Source: Candidatus Melainabacteria bacterium (lineage in GTDB: Bacteria; Cyanobacteriota; Vampirovibrionia; Obscuribacterales; Obscuribacteraceae). Taken from it: 64,000 nt of DNA. Position numbers and translations under genes: made by a program. Shown here piece after piece: positions 8,477 to 16,390 of this stretch; position 1 is the first letter of the stretch; each line of letters begins with the position of its first letter. A model generated the notes under the pieces. The model had not been told where the DNA came from and searched no databases. It worked only from the letters and a program-made list of their open reading frames with translations. The DNA is taken from NCBI GenBank assembly GCA_003153555.1, contig PLZS01000064.1:62001-126000 (forward strand), given 5' to 3'.

Positions 8477-9151
8477 ATGTTTGATTTTTTCATACGATTT
8501 TTCAAAGGCAGAGCGGAACAGCGCGTAGAAGCGCCTTCATGCAGCACTTTAAATCTTGTCGATCAGGAGCAGCTCAATCAAAGTCTGCCTCACCCTAATA
8601 ATGAATCTGCCGCCACTGGCTCTGCAGACCAAGACAGCGCCACGAATGTGAAAGCAGCTTTCAATACTTTTGAATCAGCAGCTCAAAGACAAGAAACAGT
8701 CCGATCAGAAAATCAAACTAAGAATGAGTTTCATCTAGAAGACCACATCTTCAGGCACAACCAAGAACTGGCGAACAGTTGGACTAAGCCTGAGTTAGAG
8801 GAGAACTTCCAGCAGATTGAGGAACTGTTCCAGCCCAGCTTAGAAGAGCAAAATCAGGAGTCGTACACGCGATGGCTTTTGTCGGTCGCTGAAACGGTGA
8901 ACGAGTCGGACGATACTCTTTGGCTGTTAGTCGAAGACAGTAACCCAGATGTTCGTTTCTGCCTTGCTGAGAACTACGACCTAAATCAGTCAATATTGGT
9001 CGCCTTGAGTGATGATGAAAATCCATATGTCGCTCACCGAGCCCAGCAGACGCTTACTCGACTTAGGACAACCGGTAGAGTTGTGGATCGCATATTTGGC
9101 AAAGGAATTTCAAAGAACAGGAAAAGCAATTCTGCCAGCCCTACTCAATAG
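8477..9151 (+). CDS. HEAT/LRV-like repeat protein with disordered N-terminus
   Basis: 224 residues. The first 100 or so are polar and probably disordered (SAATGSADQDSATNVKAAF). The C-terminal 90 residues carry short helical repeats (LLVEDSNPDVRFCLAENYDL, LSDDENPYVAHRAQQTL) that match the 4410-4865 protein, including the terminal RV-D-IFG segment. A paralogous pair is therefore present. GAAGG lies 6 bases before the ATG. It is probably cytoplasmic and a binding protein; no catalytic motif is visible. Confidence 0.78.
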   Translation: MFDFFIRFFKGRAEQRVEAPSCSTLNLVDQEQLNQSLPHPNNESAATGSADQDSATNVKAAFNTFESAAQRQETVRSENQTKNEFHLEDHIFRHNQELANSWTKPELEENFQQIEELFQPSLEEQNQESYTRWLLSVAETVNESDDTLWLLVEDSNPDVRFCLAENYDLNQSILVALSDDENPYVAHRAQQTLTRLRTTGRVVDRIFGKGISKNRKSNSASPTQ

Positions 9152-9198
9152 CGATTGGTGGTATAGTCAAACCCCTTGAATTCTCAAGGGTTCTGGAA

Positions 9199-9220
9199 TT
9201 TTTACCGATATCGGCAAAAA
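9199..9220. repeat. near-perfect 22-bp palindrome, copy 1
   Basis: Core ACCGATATCGGC flanked by T5 and A5; one base departs from perfect symmetry. The same element, including flanking GAA and TTGG, occurs at 13557-13578. It could be an operator or a bidirectional hairpin terminator. The rest of the 9152-9482 gap holds only a weak minus-strand reading frame. Confidence 0.6.
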
Positions 9221-9256
9221 TCTTGGGGGCAATTGACCCCGTGTGGCTAGCAAGGA

Positions 9257-9427
9257 CTATGCCGAGGCAGCTTGCTGCATAGGCTGTCCTAGGACTATGC
9301 CCAACGCTCCAGGCACAACTGTTGCCAAGCAACCCAAAACCGCTGAGCTGAACTGCTCTATGGACTTTGCGAGCCCAAGATAAAATTGCTCTAAAAATGG
9401 CAACATCTTAGAGGAGAGCTCCGTCAT
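9257..9427 (-). CDS. possible 56-residue hypothetical protein
   Basis: The frame from the ATG at 9427 reads MTELSSKMLPFLEQFYLGLAK and continues with a hydrophobic, glycine-containing C-terminus (VLGCLATVVPGALGIVLG) that could insert in a membrane. GAAG lies just upstream of the ATG. The composition is protein-like, but there is no family match and the ribosome site is weak. It could be spurious. Confidence 0.3.
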   Translation of the reverse strand: MTELSSKMLPFLEQFYLGLAKSIEQFSSAVLGCLATVVPGALGIVLGQPMQQAASA

Positions 9428-9482
9428 CACTTCAAATGATTCTGGCCCGTGGCCCAGACACAGCGGATAACAGGTGACATGC

Positions 9483-10940
9483 ATGGATATAGTGTCTTAT
9501 CGTGGGCCCGGTGCCGCAGGTGGCGTTTCTTCAGGCCTTGATGGTGCTTGGAGAGGGCAACATGGAGCTGATATCTCATGGTGGTTCCTCGGTAACGACG
9601 CGCTGAAGTTTCTCACACCGACGGCTGATCAGGGACAATTCGTCACCCAATTGACTGATTCAGTGGTTAAGGGACACTACGCATACTGCAACGAATTTCT
9701 CTGGCCAATCATGCATGACCTTCCTGAATTTGCATCCTACGATCTGCACAAGAGAAGGCAATATAAGCGCTTCAACCATACCTTCGCCCAATACATCAAC
9801 TTTGAACGTGCCACTAAAAAACGGTATTTTGTTCAAGACTATCAATTGGCTTTGTTGCCACGTTTGCTAGGAATGCAAGGTGGTCGCAGCAATATTTTCT
9901 GGCATATTCCATGGCCCAAAAATGTACAGACAGAGTTCATCGAACCAATCGCAGAAATTGCGCGCGGGCTACTTGTTGCGGAGAGTATCGGCTTTCACAC
10001 AGACGAGTACGCGCAGAACTTCATGTCCTTTGTGGAGAATCACCTGGGTGAATTTAGCGTAGATTCGAGTGATCTATCGATTTACAAGACAAATGTAGGA
10101 ATAGCTCAACGTGAGTTGGAGTGGGCTGCCGGAGCTGAGCAAACTCCGTATGTTTTAAGGCCATTTATTCAACCCGTGGCGTCAATTTCGACTGCCACAA
10201 AGTTAGTCGTTCAACCACTCGGAATCGACGTTGATCGTTGGACCGAAATGTCCAAAGCTGGAAGCATCGCCTTTGATAAAGTCGGGCTAAATCATGGTGA
10301 GCGCTTCATTCTGTCCGTAGATCGAGCCGATTACACTAAAGCAGTGCTCGATCGTTTGAAAATAATCGACTTATTGATGGAGCAAAATGAAGATTTGCGT
10401 GGCGATGTTGCTTTCGTCCAAATTTGCGGACGCAGCCGAGCTGGCGTGGCTGTCTTCGATAAGTATTGGGAAGATTGTCGTGCCTTGGGCAAAGCTGTAA
10501 ACGATCGCTGGCAAAGAGATAATTGGACACCGATCCGATGGGTAGAAGAATCACTGACGCCGGCCGAATTGGCGGCACTATATCCGGTGGCGGAGGCGAT
10601 GCTTGTTAATCCTGTTCGCGACGGCTTGAATTTAACTGCGAAGGAATTTGTTGCTTGTCGGCACAGCAATCCGGGCGTTTTGCTTCTGTCTCCAGGAGCT
10701 GGTGCTTGGCACGAAATTGGTCCGCATGCGCTCGCAGCAGATCCAACACAGCACAAGGCAACAGCCAGTGCAATTGTGCAAGCATTGAACATGCCCAGAG
10801 AAGAAAAACTTGTCCGAACAAGCATGATGCGACATAAGATTGAACGGAATCCACTATCAACGTGGTGGAAACAATTCGTTCACGCTTCCACACCAGCTCA
10901 AAAGGCAACTGCTTCCGACCGTGAGGTCAAGTCAGCTTAA
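9483..10940 (+). CDS. GT20 family alpha,alpha-trehalose-phosphate synthase-like glycosyltransferase
   Basis: 485 residues, the length of OtsA. Conserved GT20 features are the N-terminal RGPGAAGGVSSGL loop, the NEFLWPIMHDLP acceptor region, FWHIPWP, IGFHTDEYAQNF, the VDRADYTKAV strand (R and K contact the donor phosphate) and VNPVRDGLNLTAKEFVACR, equivalent to the DGMNLVAKE signature. Family reaction: a nucleotide-activated glucose plus glucose-6-phosphate gives trehalose-6-phosphate. Glucosylglycerol-phosphate synthase or a related pseudo-glycosyltransferase cannot be excluded. No phosphatase gene is adjacent. ATG 9483 is preferred to GTG 9474 because AGGTGA sits 5 bases upstream. Confidence 0.88.
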   Translation: MDIVSYRGPGAAGGVSSGLDGAWRGQHGADISWWFLGNDALKFLTPTADQGQFVTQLTDSVVKGHYAYCNEFLWPIMHDLPEFASYDLHKRRQYKRFNHTFAQYINFERATKKRYFVQDYQLALLPRLLGMQGGRSNIFWHIPWPKNVQTEFIEPIAEIARGLLVAESIGFHTDEYAQNFMSFVENHLGEFSVDSSDLSIYKTNVGIAQRELEWAAGAEQTPYVLRPFIQPVASISTATKLVVQPLGIDVDRWTEMSKAGSIAFDKVGLNHGERFILSVDRADYTKAVLDRLKIIDLLMEQNEDLRGDVAFVQICGRSRAGVAVFDKYWEDCRALGKAVNDRWQRDNWTPIRWVEESLTPAELAALYPVAEAMLVNPVRDGLNLTAKEFVACRHSNPGVLLLSPGAGAWHEIGPHALAADPTQHKATASAIVQALNMPREEKLVRTSMMRHKIERNPLSTWWKQFVHASTPAQKATASDREVKSA

Positions 10941-11087
10941 GCGCGTTCCTTTTATTGATTATCGGAGATCTTCGAATAAGGCGTAAGCCTATTGCAGTAG
11001 ATCAACGACTAGTTCATATGGTCATCGGCATCCAAGATGGATGCGCTCCATGTCACTAAGGGTTTGTACGCTAAGGACTTTGCCCGA

Positions 11088-12470
11088 TTAACTTACACCA
11101 GCAGTAGCTTCGCTCAAAGAATTGCTCTTATACACCGCTTTGATTGACTCTTCCAGGGCAGCTAGAAATTTGTCGAGTTGCTCGTAAGATATAACTAGCG
11201 GGGGTTCAACTCGCAGAACTCTTGAATTTATGTAAGTGCCCGAGATGAGGATGTTGCGAGCAAAGAGATTCTTGGCGATTTCGTAACCGATTTCGTTGGT
11301 CGTAAATTCCATGCCCAGCATCAGTCCGCGACCACGTCCTCCCTTAAGCACCTGAGGATATTTGCGAGCCAGCTCTGCGAACTTGGGCAGCAAGTATTCT
11401 CCCTTTTCAGCAGCTTTTTTAGGCAAATCTTCTTCGAGAAGAACATTGATAGTTGCAATTGCCGCTGCGCAGGCCAACGGATTGCCACCAAATGTAGTGG
11501 TATGCAAAAACGGATTCTCGATGTATCTCTCCCAAGTCTTCGGGGTGCCAACGCATGCCCCTATAGGCATAACGCCTCCGCCAAATCCTTTGCCCACTGC
11601 CATTAGGTCAGGCACGACGCCGTCGTAATCGCATGCAAACATTGTGCCGCTACGACCCATGCCGCTTTGGATTTCGTCAAGAATCAAAACAGCGCCATAT
11701 TTATCGCACAATTCCCTGACTGCACCGAGGTAACCTGGAGGAGAGACGTTGATGCCGCCTTCGCCTTGAATAGGCTCCAAGACAACCGCTGCTACTTTAT
11801 CGCCCGAAAAATCGAATGATTGAATCATCGTTCTCAGTGTGTCGATGTCTCCAAACGGCACATGTGTCCAGTGCATCAATGGCAAGAACGGTTCTCTAAA
11901 AACGGCTTTCGATGTGCCGCCAAGCGAACCAAGCGTCTTTCCGTGAAACGCGCCAATGGCGCCGATAAAGTGATGACGCCCGGTGGTCAGCATGGCCATC
12001 TTCAAGCATGCTTCAACCGACTCCGTGCCGGAATTGGTGAAGAAAACGTATTGCAAATCTCCAGGTGTGATCAACGAAACCAAATGAGCAAGATAAGTAC
12101 GCAATGGATCGATCAATTCTTGGGAGTGAATTGCTTGTTTCTCTAATTGATCGCGAACAGCCTTGAGCACGCGCGGGTGCCTATGGCCGACGTTGTAGAT
12201 GCCGAAACCACCCAACATATCGATGAACTCTTTTCCATTTACATCACGAAAAACCGAACCTTCGTCATCCCATTCAACCGCGGTGTAGTCAGTGCTGACT
12301 GACTTGCGATATTGCAGGAAACCGGCGTTAACGTGGTCAGCCCAGTATTTAACAGAATCACTGACTAACGTCTTGATTTCAGACTCATTCAATTTCTTCT
12401 TGGATATGATGTCCAAAACGGCTTCGGACTTGGATTTAGCAGACTTAAAATCTTGAGGCATTTTTAACAC
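11088..12470 (-). CDS. patA: putrescine aminotransferase (class III PLP enzyme)
   Basis: 460 residues, essentially the length of E. coli YgjG/PatA, and it follows that protein along its whole length: GFLQYRKSVS, a -EFIDMLGGFGIYNVGHRHP block, HSQELIDPLR, FFTNSGTESVEACLK, ILDEIQSGMGR, the PLP lysine in AVGKGFGGGVMP, and FLHTTTFGGNPLACAAA. The reaction transfers an amino group from putrescine to 2-oxoglutarate and opens the putrescine-to-GABA route. The start is GTG 12470 or ATG 12461; neither has a good Shine-Dalgarno. It lies downstream of the stress-protein gene on the same strand but behind a terminator. Confidence 0.93.
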   Translation of the reverse strand: MLKMPQDFKSAKSKSEAVLDIISKKKLNESEIKTLVSDSVKYWADHVNAGFLQYRKSVSTDYTAVEWDDEGSVFRDVNGKEFIDMLGGFGIYNVGHRHPRVLKAVRDQLEKQAIHSQELIDPLRTYLAHLVSLITPGDLQYVFFTNSGTESVEACLKMAMLTTGRHHFIGAIGAFHGKTLGSLGGTSKAVFREPFLPLMHWTHVPFGDIDTLRTMIQSFDFSGDKVAAVVLEPIQGEGGINVSPPGYLGAVRELCDKYGAVLILDEIQSGMGRSGTMFACDYDGVVPDLMAVGKGFGGGVMPIGACVGTPKTWERYIENPFLHTTTFGGNPLACAAAIATINVLLEEDLPKKAAEKGEYLLPKFAELARKYPQVLKGGRGRGLMLGMEFTTNEIGYEIAKNLFARNILISGTYINSRVLRVEPPLVISYEQLDKFLAALEESIKAVYKSNSLSEATAGVS

Positions 12471-12599
12471 CGGTTGTGCTGGAACAGCAGAAAGGATAGC
12501 ACTACCGCCCTACTAAGTACTCACCATCGAACTCTTGAGCAATATATTCTTAGTGATTTGGATACCAGCTTGTTGACCCAAAACGATGCCTACCAAAGA

Positions 12600-12626
12600 A
12601 ACTCCCCTTCTTTTTGAAGGCGAGTT
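12600..12626 (-). terminator. intrinsic terminator after the 12726-13337 gene
   Basis: Arms AACTCCCCTTC and GAAGGCGAGTT pair over 11 positions with one C-C mismatch around a T5 loop (A5 on the minus strand). On the minus strand the stem is followed by TCTTTGG. It separates the stress-type gene from patA. Confidence 0.6.
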
Positions 12627-12725
12627 CTTTTGGTTTAGTGCTGATGTCCAGAGCGTCGCTCCCGAACAAACGTCCGTCCGCAAAGCCTCACGCCTGAGAA
12701 TGCGCGGAGCCGCAGAACGCTGTAG

Positions 12726-13337
12726 TTAAGCAACTGCCGTCAATCGGCGTTCACGTTCGCTCTCAAATTCGACCTGCAGTTCGTTTGGCGCGAGGACAGC
12801 TCCGTCCATTCCATCCATTCCAGCAAGTCCCCACGGAGAGCGCCTGAAGATCATTTCGATGGGATTGCTAGCCAGGAAAATATTCATCGCTGAATTTCGC
12901 TCCTCCACAGACCGCGGTTCAGCCATAACTATTACAGCACCAGCTTCCACCGAACCCTCAAAAACGTTAGCCCAGTGCTGGGGTTGGTTTGATGTCAGGA
13001 AAGTAGCAAGCTGACAAGCGAAATAGGGGAAACAAGCGCCACCGGCAATAGTGCCCATTAAGGGCACTATAACCTGAAATCCGTTTACGCCTGGAATATG
13101 TAAAGAGGCGAAGATACCCGCAATTAACCCTCCAATAGCGCCCGCAATACCAAAATGGATGAAATATTTCGCCGTAGGATCCTTAATTCTGCCCGCAATA
13201 TTCGTGAACTGCTCGCTCTTCTTACCAAGCACGCAGATCTCGGAGGTCTGCAATCCAGCTTTGTGCAACTGTGAGACCACAGCTGGGACGTTGTTGGCGT
13301 CTTCAAATACGCCGTAAATGTAATCTTGATCTGACAT
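12726..13337 (-). CDS. stress-type membrane protein (YflT/DUF1269-like N-terminus)
   Basis: About 203 residues. The N-terminal 45 residues (YIYGVFEDANNVPAVVSQL) resemble the small alpha/beta domain found in general stress proteins of the YflT/DUF1269 kind. A glycine-rich hydrophobic hairpin follows (FGIAGAIGGLIAGIFASL, then VIVPLMGTIAGGACF), then VEAGAVIVMAEP, and a charged tail. The protein is probably membrane inserted. AGAGGT lies 8 bases before the ATG at 13337. It is divergent from the GntR gene; similar AT-rich sites lie near both promoters. Confidence 0.7.
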   Translation of the reverse strand: MSDQDYIYGVFEDANNVPAVVSQLHKAGLQTSEICVLGKKSEQFTNIAGRIKDPTAKYFIHFGIAGAIGGLIAGIFASLHIPGVNGFQVIVPLMGTIAGGACFPYFACQLATFLTSNQPQHWANVFEGSVEAGAVIVMAEPRSVEERNSAMNIFLASNPIEMIFRRSPWGLAGMDGMDGAVLAPNELQVEFESERERRLTAVA

Positions 13338-13397
13338 TTTCAATTACCTCTGCTAACCGTTGCTCAAAATCCGTAGCCTAAGCCTATCACTCAATAT

Positions 13398-13420
13398 AAT
13401 CGATTATCGATAATATGTAA
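13398..13420. promoter_or_regulatory. operator-like repeat upstream of the stress gene
   Basis: AATCGATTATCGATAAT followed by ATGTAA, partly palindromic (ATCGAT). 20 of 23 bases are repeated at 13662-13684 in front of the divergent GntR gene. It lies 61-83 bases upstream of the stress-gene ATG. Confidence 0.5.
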
Positions 13421-13556
13421 ACCAACGATCGCCAATGTTTACATTGAAGAACCCCAGCAGAGAAATATAGTCCAAATAGTAGTTTTTCGAGCGGCGAGAG
13501 CTTCTCTAAACCAAGGCTCTGTGTGCGCTCCAGGACAGCGGTTCCTAAGCTTTGAA

Positions 13557-13578
13557 TTTTTACCGATATCGGTAAAAA
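13557..13578. repeat. perfect 22-bp palindrome, copy 2
   Basis: Core ACCGATATCGGT flanked by T5 and A5, exactly symmetrical. The extended block of about 35 bases is shared with 9196-9230. It sits in the 13338-13756 gap between divergent genes. Confidence 0.65.
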
Positions 13579-13661
13579 TTTTGGAGCCGACTCTGCGAGT
13601 CCCTTAATTTTGTTGTCGGACTGAACGATGAGCTGAAGACATCAGCGATAGTGCCCTATAG

Positions 13662-13684
13662 AATCGATTATGGATTATCTGTAA
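13662..13684. promoter_or_regulatory. operator-like repeat upstream of the GntR gene
   Basis: AATCGATTATGGATTAT followed by CTGTAA, the partner of 13398-13420. Its position in the promoter of a GntR-family gene suggests autoregulation. Confidence 0.5.
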
Positions 13685-13756
13685 TTCTCGGTTTACAATT
13701 ACGGTACCATCGAGGGTCGGGTCATCTTTAAACGCTCATCTGCCCGTGAACACATC

Positions 13757-14353
13757 GTGCAGCTTCTGCTAGAGCGCATTCTTGACGGCACCTACAAGCC
13801 TGGTGACAGACTAATTGAGCTGCAAATTGCCAATGAGCTAAATACCAGCCAGTCCCCTGTGCGGGAAGCGTTTCGCTATCTTGAAGCCTTGAGAGTCGTC
13901 GAAACTGAAACTTATAAAGGAACACGAGTTCGAAACATCTCTGCTCGCGAATTAGAGGAATCATCTCAAGTGCGAGCGGCATTGGAAGAGCTAGGGGCTC
14001 AGCTTGCGGCAGCCAATTTCAAAGATAACGTTGAGAAATTGGAGACAGAATCAGCTTTGTTCATGAAAGCTGCCGCGGAAAAGGACGTCAAAAGTTATTC
14101 TCAACACGACATCGAATTTCACCGCGTAATTATGGAAGGCTCTCAGAACTCGCTGTTGCTTTCAATTTGGGAGTCAGTTGTTTTGGAAAGTCGATTCCGT
14201 CTCACTTTGAAAAGTATTGGCGAAGACCAACTCAGTGAGTTTGGTACTGCGCATCTGCCCGTGATCGATGTTCTAAGGAAAGGCGATGGCAAGGCTGCGG
14301 GCAAGCTGCTTAAGAATCTGATTTGCAAGTTTCATTTCTTAAAGAACGATTAA
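13757..14353 (+). CDS. GntR-family transcriptional regulator (FadR subfamily, FCD domain)
   Basis: The N-terminal winged helix includes GTYKPGDRLIELQIANELN and SPVREAFRYLEALRVV, the GntR hallmark. The C-terminal all-helical FCD ligand domain shows the metal-site pattern HDIEFHRVIMEGSQN. The only ordinary start in frame is GTG 13757, which has no ribosome site and removes part of the first DNA-binding helix. The upstream codons read FKRSSAREHIV, exactly what the family has there, and GAGGG stands before an ATC at 13724; a non-canonical start or a sequence error is possible. It probably controls itself and the divergent stress gene. The ligand is unknown. Confidence 0.85.
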   Translation: MQLLLERILDGTYKPGDRLIELQIANELNTSQSPVREAFRYLEALRVVETETYKGTRVRNISARELEESSQVRAALEELGAQLAAANFKDNVEKLETESALFMKAAAEKDVKSYSQHDIEFHRVIMEGSQNSLLLSIWESVVLESRFRLTLKSIGEDQLSEFGTAHLPVIDVLRKGDGKAAGKLLKNLICKFHFLKND

Positions 14354-14431
14354 GCCCTTGAACTTGAGCCTTTCTTCAATTCAACTTTATCTAGACGATT
14401 CAAATTCATCTACGTTTTTATAATTCACTCA

Positions 14432-14445
14432 CACCGTATATGGTG
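14432..14445. repeat. CACCGTATATGGTG palindrome site
   Basis: One mismatch from the perfect palindrome CACCATATATGGTG. It lies in the convergent gap between the GntR gene and the 14452 gene. One of six related sites in the window. Confidence 0.6.
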
Positions 14446-14451
14446 CGGGAA

Positions 14452-14712
14452 TTACATTTTCTCGTACCAAACTTCTTCTTGTTCTGCCGGTTTAGTGGGT
14501 CCACCAGTCTTACCATCATCAGATGACTGTGCTGGTGCTTCTTCGTGAGGAAGCACATCGAGCAGCCGCATATAAAGTTTCGCTACACTAGATCGCTGCT
14601 CATCGGTCCATTCCAAGATACGAAAATCATTGAGCATGGCAAACAGTTCTGTCCTGTTTCGTGCTGTCTTCAGTTTTTCAATCCAAGCGCTGAGGTCTAT
14701 AGAAGTGTGCAT
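14452..14712 (-). CDS. small hypothetical protein
   Basis: 86 residues, with two amphipathic helices (LSAWIEKLKTARNRTELFAML, RSSVAKLYMRLLDVL) followed by an acidic, Pro-rich tail ending EEVWYEKM. AGGA lies 7 bases before the ATG. No membrane span and no recognised family. It is downstream of the 14778 gene on the same strand, with a GC-rich hairpin between them. Confidence 0.6.
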   Translation of the reverse strand: MHTSIDLSAWIEKLKTARNRTELFAMLNDFRILEWTDEQRSSVAKLYMRLLDVLPHEEAPAQSSDDGKTGGPTKPAEQEEVWYEKM

Positions 14713-14729
14713 AGACTATCCTAGGATAA

Positions 14730-14753
14730 CGCGGCGACCTAGTGGCCGCCGCG
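14730..14753 (-). terminator. GC-rich hairpin between two minus-strand genes
   Basis: Arms CGCGGCG and CGCCGCG with a 10-base interior. The T-tract is weak on the minus strand, so it may act as an attenuator or processing site between the 14778 and 14452 genes rather than a full terminator. Confidence 0.45.
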
Positions 14754-14777
14754 TAAGCTAATTCAGATTATTCGAAA

Positions 14778-15182
14778 TTACTCTTCCAACTTGCCGACGC
14801 TGAATGATTCAGAGTTGAAGGGGTCGTTGAAACCGTGCGTGACTGCATTTCTGCTGCCGATGTAAGTGCCTTTAGCTCCGCCTACAACCAAAGCGGCTGG
14901 CGCAGTTATCAAACTTACCAGCAAGCAAGATGGGCCAAAGTCTTTGCCCCCAACCTTGTCGGCAGCGCTGTTGGTTAAGCCTCTGTAGCTTCTCGTTGTT
15001 TCACGCACGATAGCGATTGGCATTCCAACAACCATAGCCGCACCGAGTCCACCGATGCGGGTAACAATCAATGAACCGTTAACAGCCTTGTCCAGACCTG
15101 TGTTGTCATCAGCGAATGCAGGAGCCAATGTGCCAAACGCCAGTAAACTGGCAAGTGCTAAAGCCAAATTCGAACTCTTCAC
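14778..15182 (-). CDS. secreted or periplasmic protein of unknown function
   Basis: 134 residues starting at GTG 15182 with GGGGAGG 7 bases upstream. Residues 1-24 are a clear signal peptide (LALALASLLAFGTLAPAFA-DD). The mature part has two glycine-rich hydrophobic stretches (GGLGAAMVVGMPIAIVRE, LLVSLITAPAALVVGGAKG) that could embed in a membrane, so it may be an envelope protein. I do not recognise the family. Confidence 0.75.
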   Translation of the reverse strand: MKSSNLALALASLLAFGTLAPAFADDNTGLDKAVNGSLIVTRIGGLGAAMVVGMPIAIVRETTRSYRGLTNSAADKVGGKDFGPSCLLVSLITAPAALVVGGAKGTYIGSRNAVTHGFNDPFNSESFSVGKLEE

Positions 15183-15394
15183 AACGTATCCTCCCCTTCA
15201 ATAAACTCTTGTCCCTTGGCTACTCTTCAAAAACTAGTAATACAGCCAAATTCAAAGCATCTTTCACTTTTCAACCCAGAGAAAAGCAGAATGCCAGTGC
15301 GATGGTACCAGACAACCGACGAGCTTGCTCATTAGTAAGAGATAAAACTGCATCAACAGCACATCCTGACAACCAATTCACACCATATTCAGTA

Positions 15395-16390
15395 TCATAA
15401 TTGCTTCATACAGAATTCAACGATGCGATTCTCTGCCCAAAAACGATCGCGAATCATTCCCTGGCTTTCAAAAACCCTGCCAAGAAAACCACTGTGCCCG
15501 CCATGCTCTGGTGTAATCAGCGTGATATATGGTGTTTGCAATTTTGGAGATTGAAACGAATGGAATGGAACAATTGGATCATCCTTAGCCGCAATTATCA
15601 GAAGCGGAATTTCAGCTTGATCCATAATCGGTAAGGCGCTAGCCTTCTCATAATATTCAGCAGCGTCCTTGTAACCAGCGTCTGGAGCGGTGTATAGATC
15701 GTCAAAGCGACGCACCGAATTCACCAGTTTCAATTTTGAAGTGTCATACAGCGACGGATAAAACTGATGCTTGGCGCGTATTTTTGCTTTCAGACCAATC
15801 AAAAATCTTTGTTCGTAAAATCTATTGAAACCTTGTTCAAGAGCTTCGACACAAATAGCAAGGTCAAGCGATGGCGATACGGCGCAAATACCAGCGAATA
15901 GGTCACGTCCACTTTTTCCAAGCTCGCTGGCAGCCTTCAAAACAATATTTCCGCCGAGCGAATAGCCTGCGGCAAATATAGTTTTAAGACCATCAATTTC
16001 CATGAGTTCGTTTGCAACTGCGACTAAATCGGAGCTCAGTCCAGCATTGTAGAGCGTTGGCGTGAGGTGCAAAGTGTCACCACAATTGCGCAAATTCATG
16101 CGCACCACGTTCATCCCCCGCTCTAAGGCTTTATGCGTGAGACCCAACACGTAAGGAGTACTGCTCGAGCCCTCCAATCCATGCAAAATGATAATGGTGG
16201 GTCGAGACTCGGGCTCTGCTGCAAAATGACACTTTGCCAGAACCTGAACATGGGGCTTAACTTGAAACAATCGATCGACAGCTGGTGTCTTTATTGGTGG
16301 CAAACGTCTCATCCACAATGCTGGAATGATCGTCATCAAATGTCCATTATTCAACAGCGGAAAAGGTTCGAAAGCGGTCTCATCTTTCAT
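15395..16390 (-). CDS. alpha/beta hydrolase of the YheT/EMB8 type
   Basis: 331 residues. The oxyanion-side ILHGLEGSSSTPYV and the nucleophile elbow GYSLGGNIVLK (serine in GYSLG) are clear, as is MNLRNCGDT, typical of the YheT-like esterase group. The aspartate in AAKDDPIVP and the histidine in PEHGGHSGF complete the triad. The substrate is unknown; family members are esterases or lipases. Its ATG overlaps the stop of the upstream aminotransferase gene by 4 bases, so the two are translationally coupled. Confidence 0.9.
   Translation of the reverse strand: MKDETAFEPFPLLNNGHLMTIIPALWMRRLPPIKTPAVDRLFQVKPHVQVLAKCHFAAEPESRPTIIILHGLEGSSSTPYVLGLTHKALERGMNVVRMNLRNCGDTLHLTPTLYNAGLSSDLVAVANELMEIDGLKTIFAAGYSLGGNIVLKAASELGKSGRDLFAGICAVSPSLDLAICVEALEQGFNRFYEQRFLIGLKAKIRAKHQFYPSLYDTSKLKLVNSVRRFDDLYTAPDAGYKDAAEYYEKASALPIMDQAEIPLLIIAAKDDPIVPFHSFQSPKLQTPYITLITPEHGGHSGFLGRVFESQGMIRDRFWAENRIVEFCMKQL

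Noticed and set aside
9141-9332. 63-residue minus-strand frame across the end of the 8477 gene
   Set aside because: It runs through the palindrome and overlaps the real gene end; no start signal.
10331-10825. 164-residue frame antisense to the GT20 gene
   Set aside because: Shadow of a conserved enzyme; composition rich in Ser, Ala and Cys without domains.
11028-11044. Hairpin GCATCC-AAGAT-GGATGC as terminator of patA
   Set aside because: Short stem without a T-tract on the minus strand; not convincing.
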